A DNA stretch of 64,000 bases from Trametes villosa (lineage: Eukaryota; Basidiomycota; Agaricomycetes; Polyporales; Polyporaceae), in the NCBI GenBank assembly GCA_002964805.2, contig PUDQ02000001.1:5294001-5358000 (forward strand). The letters run 5' to 3'. Position numbers and translations under genes: made by a program. Within the stretch, counting starts at the first letter, position 1. Each line of letters begins with the position of its first letter. The notes beneath the pieces are model-generated. The model searched no databases and was not told where the DNA came from. It saw nothing but the letters and a program-made list of their open reading frames with translations. Shown here one piece after another: positions 42,884-54,456 of this stretch.

Positions 42884-43410
42884 GAACAGCAGCCTAGGTT
42901 AGCAATGAGCCGATGTGCACCACTGCAAGTGCAGGGAGAGTACTTAAGTCGGAGAGACGAGAAGTACTAAGTACACCCGTCCGCGAGAGTCTGGCTGTAC
43001 CCGAGCTTATGTCAGCAACGCGGGGGTTTGCGAACTTGCACAGAACTGGCCGTACTCTCTCTCGTTCTTGCCAACGCTCATCCTCGTCTGAGTCGTCTCC
43101 ATCCAACATCCGCTCCGGCTTGTTTTTGGGCTAGTTTGGCCGCGGGCTGTCTCCTGGTCTCTTTGCGGCGTCGGGCTGCAGCTGCGTTGGCACATGCCCT
43201 AGCGTTCAATATCAAACACTCGCGGCTAGCGCTGTTTCGTATACTCTTAGTCTCCTCCCCCTCTATACTCTGTCTGCGTGTCTTTCACTTGAACGACTCA
43301 CTGGAGCAGTAAAGCATCTCTTAACCTGATAGAAGAGATCCCTTCTGAGTAAGCTCGTCTGCAAATTACCATTCATTCCATAGCTTCCCCAAAGCCCCGC
43401 CGATTCCTCC
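42884..43410. promoter_or_regulatory. Divergent spacer, F-box / TRAPPC12
   Basis: 527 bp between outward-facing starts. It should contain both promoters; no definite TATA box. Confidence 0.45.
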
Positions 43411-45300
43411 ATGGACGCCCAGCAGCTCCCGGTACCTGAGGGCACGGAACCGCGGACGGCGACCCTCGACTCGCAGTTGACGGCGTCGATGGAACTTACG
43501 CGTGGAGATCCCCTCTTCAGTCCTCCTGCACCTGTCGGCGAGCCTGAGGTCCCGGATCCCTTTCTGAAGGAACCGGTCGGTTCGGAGGAGGAATCCGGTT
43601 CAGACGCGGCGGAGGGCCTTTCTCCAGCAGGGACACCTGTTGTAGAAGAAGTCACCCTCGCGCCCGCGGAACCCGCCACGCCCTCCCTACCCCGCTCGCC
43701 GAATATCAACAAGTCCGTTCCCCCGACCCCACTTCCCCCAGCGAGCGACGATGACGACGAAGACGAGGACGAGGCGCCGGAATTCTACCTGCCTGGGCTG
43801 ACGCTACCGACCATGTTCCTCCCAATACCGAATGTACGCTACCCTTTTATCTCCCTAGTGTATTTGCCGTGCAATCGTTTGATATCGTGTTCGTTGTGTA
43901 CATTAGACCGACCCACTGAGCACACTGTTGACGAAATACATACCGCCTGAGAACCGACCGCCGCGAGATCTGACCGGGGACTACTCCCGCGCCGGGGGCG
44001 AGCTCCACCCGCTCATAGTGAGTGAAAAGATACCTTGAGCATGCGGGACACGATCTCACAGCTGCGACGTCCGCTCGAAGATGTCGAACAGTTGGAGAGC
44101 AGTCGCTCGTCAAGCACGAGACCGCATCGTCGAAGCCGACCCTGAAGAGGTCCCCTACATCCTCTCCGTAAGCCCTCTCCCCTCGCACTCCCCTCGCATG
44201 CCCCGTTTAACCTCGCCCCGCGCGCCTGTAGCTCTGGTACCTGCGCCTCTCCTCGCTCGCGCGCATGCGCCTCTTCAACCAGACCTCCGCCGAATGCACG
44301 AACCTCTTCGCGGTCCTGCACGGGGTCGAGCCGCGCGAGACGCGCGCGTTCCTCTTCGACCGCGTCCTCCCGTTCGAGCTCGAGGTCCTGCACGCGAAGC
44401 TGCGCTACTGGGCGGGCGACCACGTCGGTTACCTCGACGCGCTCGCCGCGCTCCTCCGCCGCTGCCGCGCCAAGGCGCGCGCCGCGAAGGCGGACCAGGC
44501 TGCCGCGGGCATGTGGGCCGAGCGCGCCACGCGCGTCGTGCTCATCATCGCGTCGCAGCTCATCGAGATGCGCGTACGTCCCATCTCATTTTCCCTCTCT
44601 TTACGCTCTTCCCGTGTCGATGCTGCAAATTCGTGCTGAGATTTGAGGTGGTAGGACTACACCGCGGCAGCGAAGCTCCTCGAGCCGCTCTGCGTCCAGC
44701 CGGGGGGCGTGTCCTCGCCCGCGCTCCGCTCTGCCATTGCGCGCATCTACCTGCAAGGTGGCTACGTCGCGATGGCCGCGAAGCACCTCGCCGCGGTCGC
44801 GGAGGACCCCGCGGCAGACCCCGTGCAGAAGGGCATGAACGCCGCGCTCTTCGCGTCCGCCGAGGGCGATTGGGCGCGCGCGACGGCCGAGCTACAACGT
44901 ATCCTCGCTGTGGACCCGGAAAACTTCGTGGCGGTGAACAACCTGGCCGTGGCGCTGCTGAACCAGGGGCGGCTGCAGGAGGTGCGTGCGCGTGACGGAT
45001 CGTGCGGTGGTGGTTATGGTCGGGCTCATGTCCGTTTGCGGGGCAGGCGATTAAGATTCTGGAGGATGCGCTCCGCACGTCGCCGACGACGATCGTCACG
45101 ACCGAGCCGTTCCTGTTCAACCTCTGTGGGTGTCGATCGTCGGAACTCTTACTCTCACCGCTAACACACCCCCTCCAGCCACACTATATGAGCTACGCTC
45201 GGCTGCGGGTGCGGATAAGAAGCGCGAACTCCTGGTCGAAGTCGCGAAGTGGGCTGGGGACGGCCTGCGCACGACCTGCCTCAAGCTGCCTACCACGTAG
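43411..45300 (+). CDS. TRAPPC12: TRAPP complex subunit 12 (TTC15-like TPR protein)
   Basis: TRAPPIII-type tethering/GEF complex subunit acting in ER-Golgi traffic and autophagy. Exons 43411-43833, 43907-44017, 44081-44167, 44232-44573, 44655-44981, 45047-45125, 45179-45300; 496 aa. Exon 1 is a disordered acidic N-terminus ending GLTLPTMFLPIPN. The conserved part follows: TDPLSTLLTKYIPPENRPPR, DLTGDYSR, MSNSWRAVARQARDRIV, LWYLRLSSLARMRLFNQTSA and ECTNLFAVL. TPR helices come next, such as YLQGGYVAMAAKHLAAVAED and VNNLAVALLNQGRLQEAIKI. It ends KLPTT. Exon 3 uses an AAG acceptor (44078-44080), the only one that keeps phase. Convergent with KAR9, 221 bp apart. Confidence 0.9.
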
Positions 45301-45521
45301 AAATAGGGTCCTGCATTCCGGCGTTCACGCTCGGGCAGCGTCTGTCCAAGATAGCGATGCAATACGCATACTGCATAAACGAACGTGGGAGACGGACATA
45401 CGCCAAGGATTAGGGTGCGCGATATCGTGGCTAGTAGTGTATCTCGTCAATTACTGTACTTCCGCTGTCCGAGCCCAAGAGCTTCCCGCCCCCTGATCGT
45501 CGTCGTCGCCGCCCGCGCCGT

Positions 45522-48366
45522 TCATGCCGCGGATTGGCGGGTCATAACATAGAGTTGCAAGTCCTGCCAGCCTGCGCACAGCGTGTCAGCGCTCTTCCCG
45601 ATGATATTCAAACCCGCTGACGAGAACGCACCTCCTCCTACACGGCACATCACCTTCTTCGACGCGCCCTTCCCGCCGGAGCGGGTCATCGTCGTCAGCT
45701 TACACGTCACCACCTTGCGCCCGAGCATGTTCGAGAACGCGTACTGCGCGCGGATCTCCTCGCCCTCCTTCGGTACGCTCCGCAGCGGCGGGTCGACGCG
45801 CTCCACGAGCAGCCCGTGCGGGATCGCGTTCACGATCGCCGCGACCTCGACGTCGAGCGGGTCGCGCGAGCTCACGGGCGTGTACAGGTGCAGCGGGCCG
45901 TCAAAGGGCCCGTCCCGCGTAGGCGTCGCGGCCCCAGCGCGCGACGACGGCCGCGAGCCCGGCGTCCGGGGCGACGCGCCGTCCTTGAAGCTCGACGGGG
46001 GCAGCCGCATCTGCGAGCCGCGCGGCGTCATGCGCAGCAGGTTCTCGGGGGTCTGCGCGCGCTGGGCGGACGCGTGGAAGGACATCGCGCTGTCCGGGCG
46101 GTAGGACATCGCAGTGCCGGGCCGCGAGGCGGAGGAGACGTGCACGCTCGGGATGGGGATCATCGAGCGGCTCGGCGGGCGGATGGGGATGCCCGTGACG
46201 GACTGCGTGGGGGACAGCGCGCGGGAGGGGGAGAACGCGCGTTGCATGTACGAGGTAGGGCTTGCGTCGCCGGCAGCGGACATGGAGCGGAAATGGCTCT
46301 TCGACGGTGCAGGGATGTGGCTCGGTGTCTTTGGACGCGTCCGAGGGGAGATGATTACCGAGGGTATGCCTGGTGTTTGGGAACGTGAAGGCGGTCGGTA
46401 GAGGGAGAAGGGTGTTGTGGAAGACTGTGCTGTGGAGACGGAAGAGGTAACGGGTGACCATGGCCGCGAGGATGCCATGGAGCTGCGCGATAGACTACGC
46501 TTGTACAATGGGGGAACAGGGGGTATATCGTCGGAAGAAGAGCGCGGTAGGCCAGAAATGGAGGGCCTCCGTGGTGACTTCTTGATGGTCGCATTGCCAT
46601 CTGTGTGGACCTTTGTTGAGCTATTCCACGCCTTCTCTCGTATCTTTAGCGTAGGATCCGTATCGGCCCTTCTTGAGGCTGGGGACGACTCCGGGGTGAG
46701 GCTGTTGCTGTACTTATGGTGGGTGGGGCGCTCTGGGGTAGTCGGCGTTGGAGGCTGACCACCATTGAGAAAGTTGAACATCGACGACCTGTGGCGCAGC
46801 GTGCGCGTCTCTGAGGTCGGGGTCCGTGCTGGAGCAGGACTCCTCGCCGGGGTAGGCGTCGCCTTGCCAGGTAGAGGAGACTTGGCACCAGACCCAGCTG
46901 CCTTAAGTTTCCGCGCAATCTTACGAAAGGGCGATATCGACCTCGACAGCGTGTTCGCGGTACTGGGAGACCGGCCTTTAGACTTCCCACCACTAGGCGG
47001 AGTTGCGAGATACCCGTTCTTGGACATGGTCGTCTGCCCCGATTGGCTCGAGCCGCCTTCGCTCAACGCGGAGTCGCCTTGCAAGAACACGCGCCGGAGG
47101 TTCTCCATGTCGGTGTCTGTCCTCGATATTCGCTCCTTGAGGTTGCGCCAGCGTTGGGTGCACTCCGCGTGCCGGCGCAGACATTCACCATTCTTTGTTA
47201 CGCGGTCCTGCACGCCCTTGTCGATAATTGACAGCACCTTGGTAGTGGCCGGCATGTAGTGCCTGTAAGCCAGTTAGCTCCGCGTCGTGAACAGATATGC
47301 TAGTGCATACTTCTTCTTAGCCTCATATGAATCCATGATGGTGTTGAAAACGTCAAGTGTAAGAGGCTTGTCGGAACGGCCCGAAGACGACGAATTGGAC
47401 GCGTTGAGTGAATCGTCCAGCCCTCGCTTCTGCACCTGCCACAGGAAGTCCTACAACGCACGTTAGCGTTCCCAAATTACTATTCATCTTGAAAGCTAGA
47501 TTGTTTGCGTACCTGACATCGGTTCACGGCTTTCTCGAGACTAGACATCATCCCGTCTGCTTGTTCCGTCACAGTTCGGAAGACGGTTAGCCACTTGTCT
47601 TCCTTGAGCTCCTCCCTGAGCACCTGCGTCTCCTTCTGCACCGAATCCCACTCGACCATGAGGTCCGCATGTTTGCGCAGGAGACTAGATTCGTCTCCGG
47701 ACGTGAACGCAACGGATATCGGCGTCTTCTCCGCGCGCTTCAAGAGCGGCTCGAGCGACTCGTTGACAGTCTTGACGCCTTTCGAGACCGAGTCTATCCG
47801 TTCGTCGAGACTGACGAGAGATTGGTCGATGACACTGGAGGCGTTACTCGAGTCGCCTGCAGACTGGGATTTGTGCCGTAATTCCTGGATTTCTGGACGC
47901 GCCACGGGATCGAGGGATATTCATCAAGTGAGACAAGCGAGGACTTACCGAATATGCGCGTCTGGATATCCGAGATGGCGTACGAGAGCTCCGTCATATG
48001 GGTCGAGACGGCGAGCAGGCGCAAATCGCTGTACACCGATCAAAATCCCGGCGAGGCAGAGCACGGACACGGACGTACTCTTGGCTCTGTCCCTTCCCAT
48101 TCGACACGTTGGATAGGAGAGACACGCGGTTGAACTTGACCGTGGCGTCCTCTGTCCGGGGGCGTCAACCACGGGGTCGCTCGACTAGCCACACAGACGC
48201 GATGCATACCGTCGTCACCTCCGCTCAGGCGGCCATCGGAGGAACTCGATGTGGACTTGGCGGACGCGGATGGTGAGGGGGATGGTGGTACATGGCTGAG
48301 GCTGTTCTTGGACGACGAAGAGTGTATGCTAGATGACCGGGAGGGAGTGAGGGTGAGAGAGATCAT
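45522..48366 (-). CDS. KAR9: KAR9-type spindle-positioning protein with GAS2-like C-terminal domain
   Basis: Cortical/microtubule plus-end protein orienting the spindle and nuclei. Exons 48366-48210, 48151-48079, 48028-47949, 47892-47513, 47450-47311, 47262-45632, 45571-45522; 836 aa. The N-terminal KAR9 domain is helical (DDLRLLAVSTHMTELSYAIS, SVSKGVKTVNESLEPLLKRA, ATTKVLSIIDKGVQDRVTKN). The middle is Ser/Pro/Arg-rich and disordered with SxIP-like text (TPGIPSVIISP, SMIPIPSVHVS), the type of motif that binds EB1. The C-terminal 110 residues carry DPLDVEVAAIVNAIPHGLLV and RKVVTCKLTTM, ending RVGGGWQDLQLYVMTRQSAA. This matches the GAS2/GAR-like end of basidiomycete KAR9. The in-frame GTG upstream of 48366 was not used. 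Intact. Confidence 0.88.
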
Positions 48367-48927
48367 AACAAGGAGCGAGGCAGTGCGACAGCGAGAGCGA
48401 TAGACGGGGTGCGAGCGGCGAGAGGTCGTGCAGGTCACGGAGGGTGGGTTGGGGCTGAGAGAGAGAGGACGGCAGGGAATCTGAGACGAGCGAGATTCGG
48501 GCCTCAGAGGATCCGCCGGGTCGAAACTAGTGTCGCAGGTTATCCAGGGGTATACGCAACAAGTTCAGGAAAGAGACGCGACGGATCCTCTGCTCGTCGA
48601 CGACCAGCAGCGCTTCAGAGGACGAGGACAAAAGGATTTCGGCGGTCGGGGTGGTCAACAGTTGAGTTGGCTCAGTCCAGCGAACGGCTGGAAACGCACC
48701 ATAATAGCCCGCATTACAAATCCGCACTACACACGCATTACAACAGATCTAGATCGCATTATACCTCGGTAAGAAACAACAACTCCGCGCATAAAAGCCC
48801 CGGCGCAGTGCGACGGCGACGCTGATCACCTCGAGTCGGAGTAGCGTGTAAAACAATGCTTTTGTTCGCTGCATCTCTCAAAGCATAAAGCACAGTGGTA
48901 GTCAAGCAGTTCGCCGTCTCCCGTCTG
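48367..48927. other. Spacer, KAR9 promoter / Clr2 3' flank
   Basis: 561 bp. Near 48705-48760 a short stretch has several AT-rich TTACA/ATTAC motifs. No gene supported. Confidence 0.4.
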
Positions 48928-51791
48928 TCAGTCAACCTCCATAGGAGCGTCAGGCGCGTCGCCGCTCCCCGCCTCCATCGACACGTCGCCGTCTTCCTGA
49001 CCCTCTGGACGCGGTGGATGCAGACGCGCCATCTTCGTCTCCTCCCACCGTTCCTGCAACCGATCTCGCGCCTCCCGGTCGGCTTCCTGCAGCATTACCA
49101 TCCGAGACTTCCGCCACTGTCTCGGGTCCATGGACTGATGAATGCCCGGCAGCAGGCCCTCCATCGCCCACAGGTGCCGGTGCGAGTACAGTCCGCCGTC
49201 GTCGCCGGAGAGCGACAGCGCGTGCGCGACCGTCGGCGCCATGAGCGGGTGGTGGAAGAGCCCCGGGTAGTATCTCCCGCTGATGAGCGACAGCGAGATG
49301 ACGGCTTCGTGGTCGGGCGGCAGGATGGGACGGAACCGGAAGCCCTTCGTGGCTGGGGGAAGAGGGTATGGCTCTGAAAGGACCGGGCGTGAGAGCTGCA
49401 CGCTGAGACTCTGAGGTTTCTCCTTGTCCTTCGCAGCAGCGACTTCGGGCGACGTCTGGGTTAGGACCGCAGATGCCGTTTCATCCACAGGTATTGACGG
49501 GTCAGGATTCGGCAAAGGGGCGGGCTTGAGAGGTGATGGTTGCGTCATGAACGGCGGCGCACCGTTCTGCGCCTGCGTCAGGTTTTCGCTGTGACCTGAA
49601 GAAAACGAGTGAGATCAAGGGGGGCGGAGCATGGCCTAAGAGCACGGACTTACCATCTCCTATATCCACAGCCTTCTCCTTGCCCTTGCCCTTCCCGTTG
49701 ACCGTTGCAGGCAGCGACAAGTCCGCCGGGTCCACCCAGTCATCATCAGCAAGCTCGTACACCATCCCGCTCGCCCTGCACTCCCTCGTCAAGCCCGTCC
49801 CCTCCGCATTCGGCACGTCCACCACGAACAGCCCCTCCAGGCGCAGAAACAGCCCCTTCTCGCTGGCCCCGAGCCGCTCCGGGTCCGCGTGCGCCGCCTC
49901 GGGGTTGTCGCGCATGTTCTCGAGCGTCGACGCCGACGGGCCCGCGGGCGGGAAAATCATGTCCGTGCCCTTCGGCGCGAACTGGCAGCGCGCGATCTTG
50001 AGCCGCACGAGCTCGTCCGTCCAGAGCCGCTCCGTGCCCCACCACAGGCCCTGGAAGCGCGTCTGCACGACCGTCTGTGCGGAGGAGCGCGGGAGGCGCG
50101 CGTGCGTGCTGATGCTCTCGGGCTGGCTCGGCGCGCTCCCGTTCATCGGTGGCGGGTTCGCGTTCTGCGAGAGCGACTGCGTGATGAGCGAGTGGAGGGA
50201 CTGCGACTCCTCTGGTGGCGGCGCTTGCGATGGTGGAGGGAGGGGTGCCTGCGACGCGGATGGTTCTGGTGGTACTGGGGTCGATGATCCAGCAGGTGCA
50301 GAGCCTGGGGGAGGGATGGTGAACTTGCACTCCCACTCGTCCGTGGGAAGCCAGTACTGCGCGACGTTCGCGGCGACCTGGATGGCCAGCGTGTACGGTG
50401 CCGCAGCGCGCCTGTACTTCGTATAGTAGGCCTGCGGGTCGTCACCCTGAGGTTCAGGCTCCATCGGATCGAACGTAGACATCACCTCTATGTCTCGGTC
50501 CATCTGGTCTATGGAAACCGTCTGGAGGAACTCGGATAGGTCCTCGCGTATACGGTCGAGCAGCAGGTCTGAAGGCGCGTATGCGAGGTAGGGGAGCACT
50601 TGCTCGTCGGTGACGAGACAGTGTTGTGCTGTGCCGAGCAGCTTCATCTTGTAGACATACCACTGCTCCACCGTCCAAGGCACCGAACCCTCGGCTTCGA
50701 GTGGAGGTTCTGTCGGCTTAGAAGATCCGGCGGCGGGCGAACCATTGAGAGCCGGATTGTCGTCGGCGGCCTCCTTGTACAGATGCTCTAGATGAGACTG
50801 GCCATCCTGCTGTACGCCGCCGTCTGTAGATAGGATGACAGGCTGCGACTTCACATGGAAATCCTCGACGAGCGCAGGCCAGAACTGGATGTCCTCGTCC
50901 GGTGTGCGCCCGCGTATTGGCGGGTCGAGGTGGCACCACAGCAGCTCGCCCTTCCTGAACCACCGCGGGCGCTGGCCCTCGCCCGAGATGAGCGCCGCGC
51001 GGGTGTCGAGGTCGCGTTCCGGGAGGATGTACTGTTCCGGCCCGACCAGCACTTTCGGAGGCTTCGGCGCGCGCCGCACCGCGGCGTAGGGTTTTGGAGG
51101 AACGCGGCCATGCCGGACCTCGCGGATCTCCCGGCGCGGCCTGTGCGATTTGACACTCGGAGGGATGGCGCCCGCTACGGAAGCAGAGCGTCTAGCGGCG
51201 GAGTTAGAGAGACCCATGGTGTCCGAGATAATGCGCTGCGGCTGTTTTGTGCAGTACTTGCAGGAGCAGTTCGAGCGGTTTAGGGTGGGATCTTGCATGA
51301 GCCATAGCGCGTGCGGTATGAACTCGTTCGTCGAGCGAAAGCGGTTGACATTCGCGGAGCCTATGCATTGTGAGCCTACCAAGTAACGCTCATATGGAAT
51401 ACGCCGCTTACCGCATAGGTAGGGATCGTGCCGTGGAGATTTCGCTAGGCCCTTGTTATGGTCGAAGAGCTGGTAGCCCTCAGGGAAGGACTTCAGCACG
51501 TACTTCTTCCCCTCTTGCGCAGAGCATCGTCAGCCGCAGGATACTCATGTCCTCGCGAGACATACCTGGGAGACCCATGCGGATGGCGAGCTGCGCGCCG
51601 ACGGCCACGCGCCAGAGGATGGCCAGGCTCTCGTCAAGCGGCACCGGTCGCATGAAGTTGACCTGGCCTTCGCTGTCCACGATCGCCTTCGTGTTCTTGG
51701 GCTGGTGTGCGATGCTCCCGTCCGACCGCGTAAACTCGAGCCATTCTGGATTGGGTGGGAGCGAATGTCCGCCCGAATGCTTTCTAGACAT
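48928..51791 (-). CDS. clr2: Transcription-silencing protein Clr2
   Basis: Component of the SHREC-type histone deacetylase/remodeller complex of heterochromatin. Exons 51791-51566, 51513-51412, 51360-49654, 49595-48928; 900 aa. The N-terminal Clr2 domain has KKYVLKSFPEGYQLFDHNKG, RHDPYLCG, RFRSTNEFIPHALWL and NCSCKYCTKQPQ (a zinc-like Cys pair set). The central Clr2 C-domain has WFRKGELLWCHLDPPI and FWPALVEDF with a YxYKMKLLG strand. The C-terminal part ends with RLHPPRPEGQ and an acidic tail. Intron 1 has GTATGT donor, CTGAC branch and AAG acceptor. Intron 2 (51 nt) is open in frame and could be missed; the 36-nt alternative is too short. Intact. Confidence 0.85.
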
Positions 51792-52563
51792 TCGTGCAGA
51801 GTTCAGGAGCCAAAAGATTGTTCCAGTAGACCAAACGACTCAGATAGGCCAAGCAAGTTCCAGAAACAACAAGCCTGAGTCTGCAGCCTGCCCTGGGGGA
51901 GATGGCGAGGCCAGGTGAGGCGTGCAGGTATGGTCGCCGCTTCGGCGCCTCGCGGCCCTGCCCTCGTACCCCGTGGGATACATTTACATAATCAAGGCTT
52001 CGCGGTATAATAATATATTTCGGTGCGCATCGACGCGCTCTCCAGTTTTTGCGCCTCTTGCAGTCTCCTACTCACTCTCCTAAATTATAATCTACCTGTT
52101 GCTGCCGTCAGTTTCCCCGACCTCGCCTCGAACTGGTATCTGTGCTGCTCCCGCTGTCGGCTTATGTTTTGAAAATCTCGTCTGGGGTGCATCCAACACG
52201 CTAGGTCGCCGTACATATCTACGTCTCACGCGGTCATTCCTCTACCGTTGGGTCGTTAAACTATGCGGCAAGATCACCCTTGGCTTTCTGAAGTCACTCG
52301 TCCTGCAGATCATGCGTCTTTCAACTCGCACGAGACGTGTGTTTTGAAGGGATGGGACATCTCTCCTCGCACTGTCGTCCTCCTGTATGTGCCCTTGCCT
52401 TTCATGCAGGGCGGGACGCATGTACGTATTGTATAGTCTGCAAACACACAATATTCATCAAGTTTGAGTGAGGAAATGTTTGTGTCGTATTCTCTATGGA
52501 CGCTGTATGGTATGTAACTATAGCTAGCGACGCCTTCTGGATTGCTCTATACCATCCTTGAAG
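51792..52563. other. Spacer, no gene recognised
   Basis: 772 bp between the Clr2 start and the PQ-loop gene 3' end. An AT-rich patch (52003-52018, TATAATAATATATT) may be core promoter or 3' UTR material. Confidence 0.4.
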
Positions 52564-53798
52564 TCACTCGCGTTTCAGAGCAGATAGCTCAATCGGCCTG
52601 TCGTCCCGTGGAGGGACAATGCTCCGTCTCTCCGGGTCGTCGTTCGCCCTTGCCTCTTCGATGGCGGCCTCCGGCACAGTCGCCGCCTTTCTGCGCCGTT
52701 TCGCGACCGGGTTGAGGATGAGCGCGCACACGACGATCACTGCGTCCATGACCTATCGCACCGCGGAGTCAGTACGCCGGAAAATCCGCAAAGGAACGAA
52801 ACTAGAACACGTACCACAACAACCGAGTACGTGACGCTCGCCACGATGTCGAAGTCCTCCTTGAATGCGAGGGAGAGGTCGCTGAAGACGCCGCCGAGCA
52901 TGTCGACGAGCATGAAGAGCACGGAGATGCCGATGACCTCCTTGTACTTGTAGATCTCCCAGTATTGCGGCCTGCGTGGTCAGGTGTCAGCCTCAGAGTC
53001 GACGTGAGTGCAGAGCGTGATTTGATTGCATACAGTAGGGCAATGGCGATCAGTACCGCGCTGAAGATCCCGAAAAACTGCACGGGGCGCTGGTTGCCCC
53101 CATGGTACGAGGGCTGGTTCAAGGTGGATTGATCAGATTCATAGTACGTTCGGGAGAACGCAGAGCGAGGTGAACTGACCTTGACAGCGTAAATCATTCC
53201 AACCTCGAACCCAGCAGAGAACGCCATGGCGGTGACGTACATCGCGATGGCCGTCCATTTTGACCGCTTACGGCCGTAGTGTTGGCACTGGCATTGCGCG
53301 TATGAGCCTCGAGGATATTGAGAATGTCTATGAAAGAGTACGACGGACCTGTGCCCACGAGACGAACGCTAACGTGCCGAACAGTTGCGGCTGGACGATG
53401 AGCGGGATGTTCAGGTCCTTCACGATCGCATACACGCCCAGTGTCGCCCCTGAGAACCCCCATAGCAGCCTGTTAGGTCGGAAGAAGCACCGGGCTGGTC
53501 AACGCAACGAACACGGAGTCGCGTAACACCTGGAACTCACATAAGCCACTCCGAAAGCCCCTCCGTCGACTTGCACCGCCAGCTCTTCCATATCTGCGGT
53601 ATGAGCTGAATCGTCCAGCACACAGTACCTATACACAAGGACACACAAGCATTCAGCAAGCGATTCTAGCTCAAACACCGATAAGTAGCCTGAGAAAGGC
53701 TCGAGAGATTGTGGATGTACCCCAGGCCGATATTGAAAATCAGATCCGCGCTCACCGATGGTGCCTAGCGCGTTCTCCGCGGCCGCATTCACAGGCAT
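52564..53798 (-). CDS. PQ-loop repeat membrane protein
   Basis: Multi-TM protein of the PQ-loop family (Ypq/cystinosin-like), typically vacuolar or endomembrane amino-acid carriers. Exons 53798-53756, 53628-53541, 53469-53349, 53287-53180, 53113-53034, 52971-52815, 52752-52564; 261 aa. First PQ loop TIQLIPQIWKSW (about 20-31) followed by KSTEGLSEWLM. Second PQ loop LPQYWEIYKYKEVIGISVLF (147-166) followed by MLVDMLGGVFSDLSLAF. About seven hydrophobic segments in all. The cytosolic tail is basic then acidic (NPVAKRRRKA...). Usual length; both PQ motifs intact. Confidence 0.87.
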
Positions 53799-54456
53799 CT
53801 CGTCTCAGGCTAAGGCTTGGGTCGACCGACAGACACCAGTTAGGTTGCGCAGAGGGAGCCGGGTGGCGAGAGCAAGCTTAGGCAGCGGGGCGGCATGACG
53901 GAGGACGGAAGCTTATAGGGGCAAGCCAAGAACGCGCATGAGTCGACGCCATAGGGAGAGCGTATTACCCGGCCGGCGGCCGGCGCAGACCTTTATCTAC
54001 CATTAATGAAACCTACCATGCGGTGGACTTTGTAGTTACCCCGGACTCTTGTTACGTTGTTACTGGATACAGCACGGCGAATCCGTGCCACGCACGGTGG
54101 GCATGTAATCGGCGCAATTACCTTTGCCATCCTCCCCGGGACTCGGAGTCGGGCAAGTTCACCAGCTGCCTCAGCAGTATCAAATAATGAGAATCTCTCC
54201 CAACTAGTGTTCTAACCGTCGCTCGAGCTCCAAGTAAACCACATACATATGCCTCGAGACTGTGCCGCAATGCGGTCCTCACCTTCACTTTCTGGAGAAT
54301 GCATACTAGTGACTTGGCGCAAAGAAGTTCGCGCCGGTCAACGGGAAGTCAATATGACCATGCCTGTCCTCCGGCATGAGCGCAACACTATGGGCAGCAT
54401 GTGAATAGCGTACCTGCTATTCCGTTTCCTAAACCCATCGAACCAGGCAGAATATC
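53799..54456. other. Spacer, nothing recognised
   Basis: 658 bp including the PQ-loop gene promoter (minus strand). Contains a GC palindrome-like GGCCGGCGGCCGGC at 53971-53984. No gene. Confidence 0.4.

Noticed and set aside
44081..44995. 304-codon plus-strand frame across TRAPPC12
   Set aside because: It leaves the TRAPPC12 frame after exon 3 and becomes Arg/Ala-rich shadow; the spliced model is far better supported.
51376..51411. 36-nt intron in Clr2 (GTAAGC...GGTAG)
   Set aside because: Shorter than the other introns; the 51-nt alternative ending at GCATAG restores the family-like YLCGSANVNRFRS.
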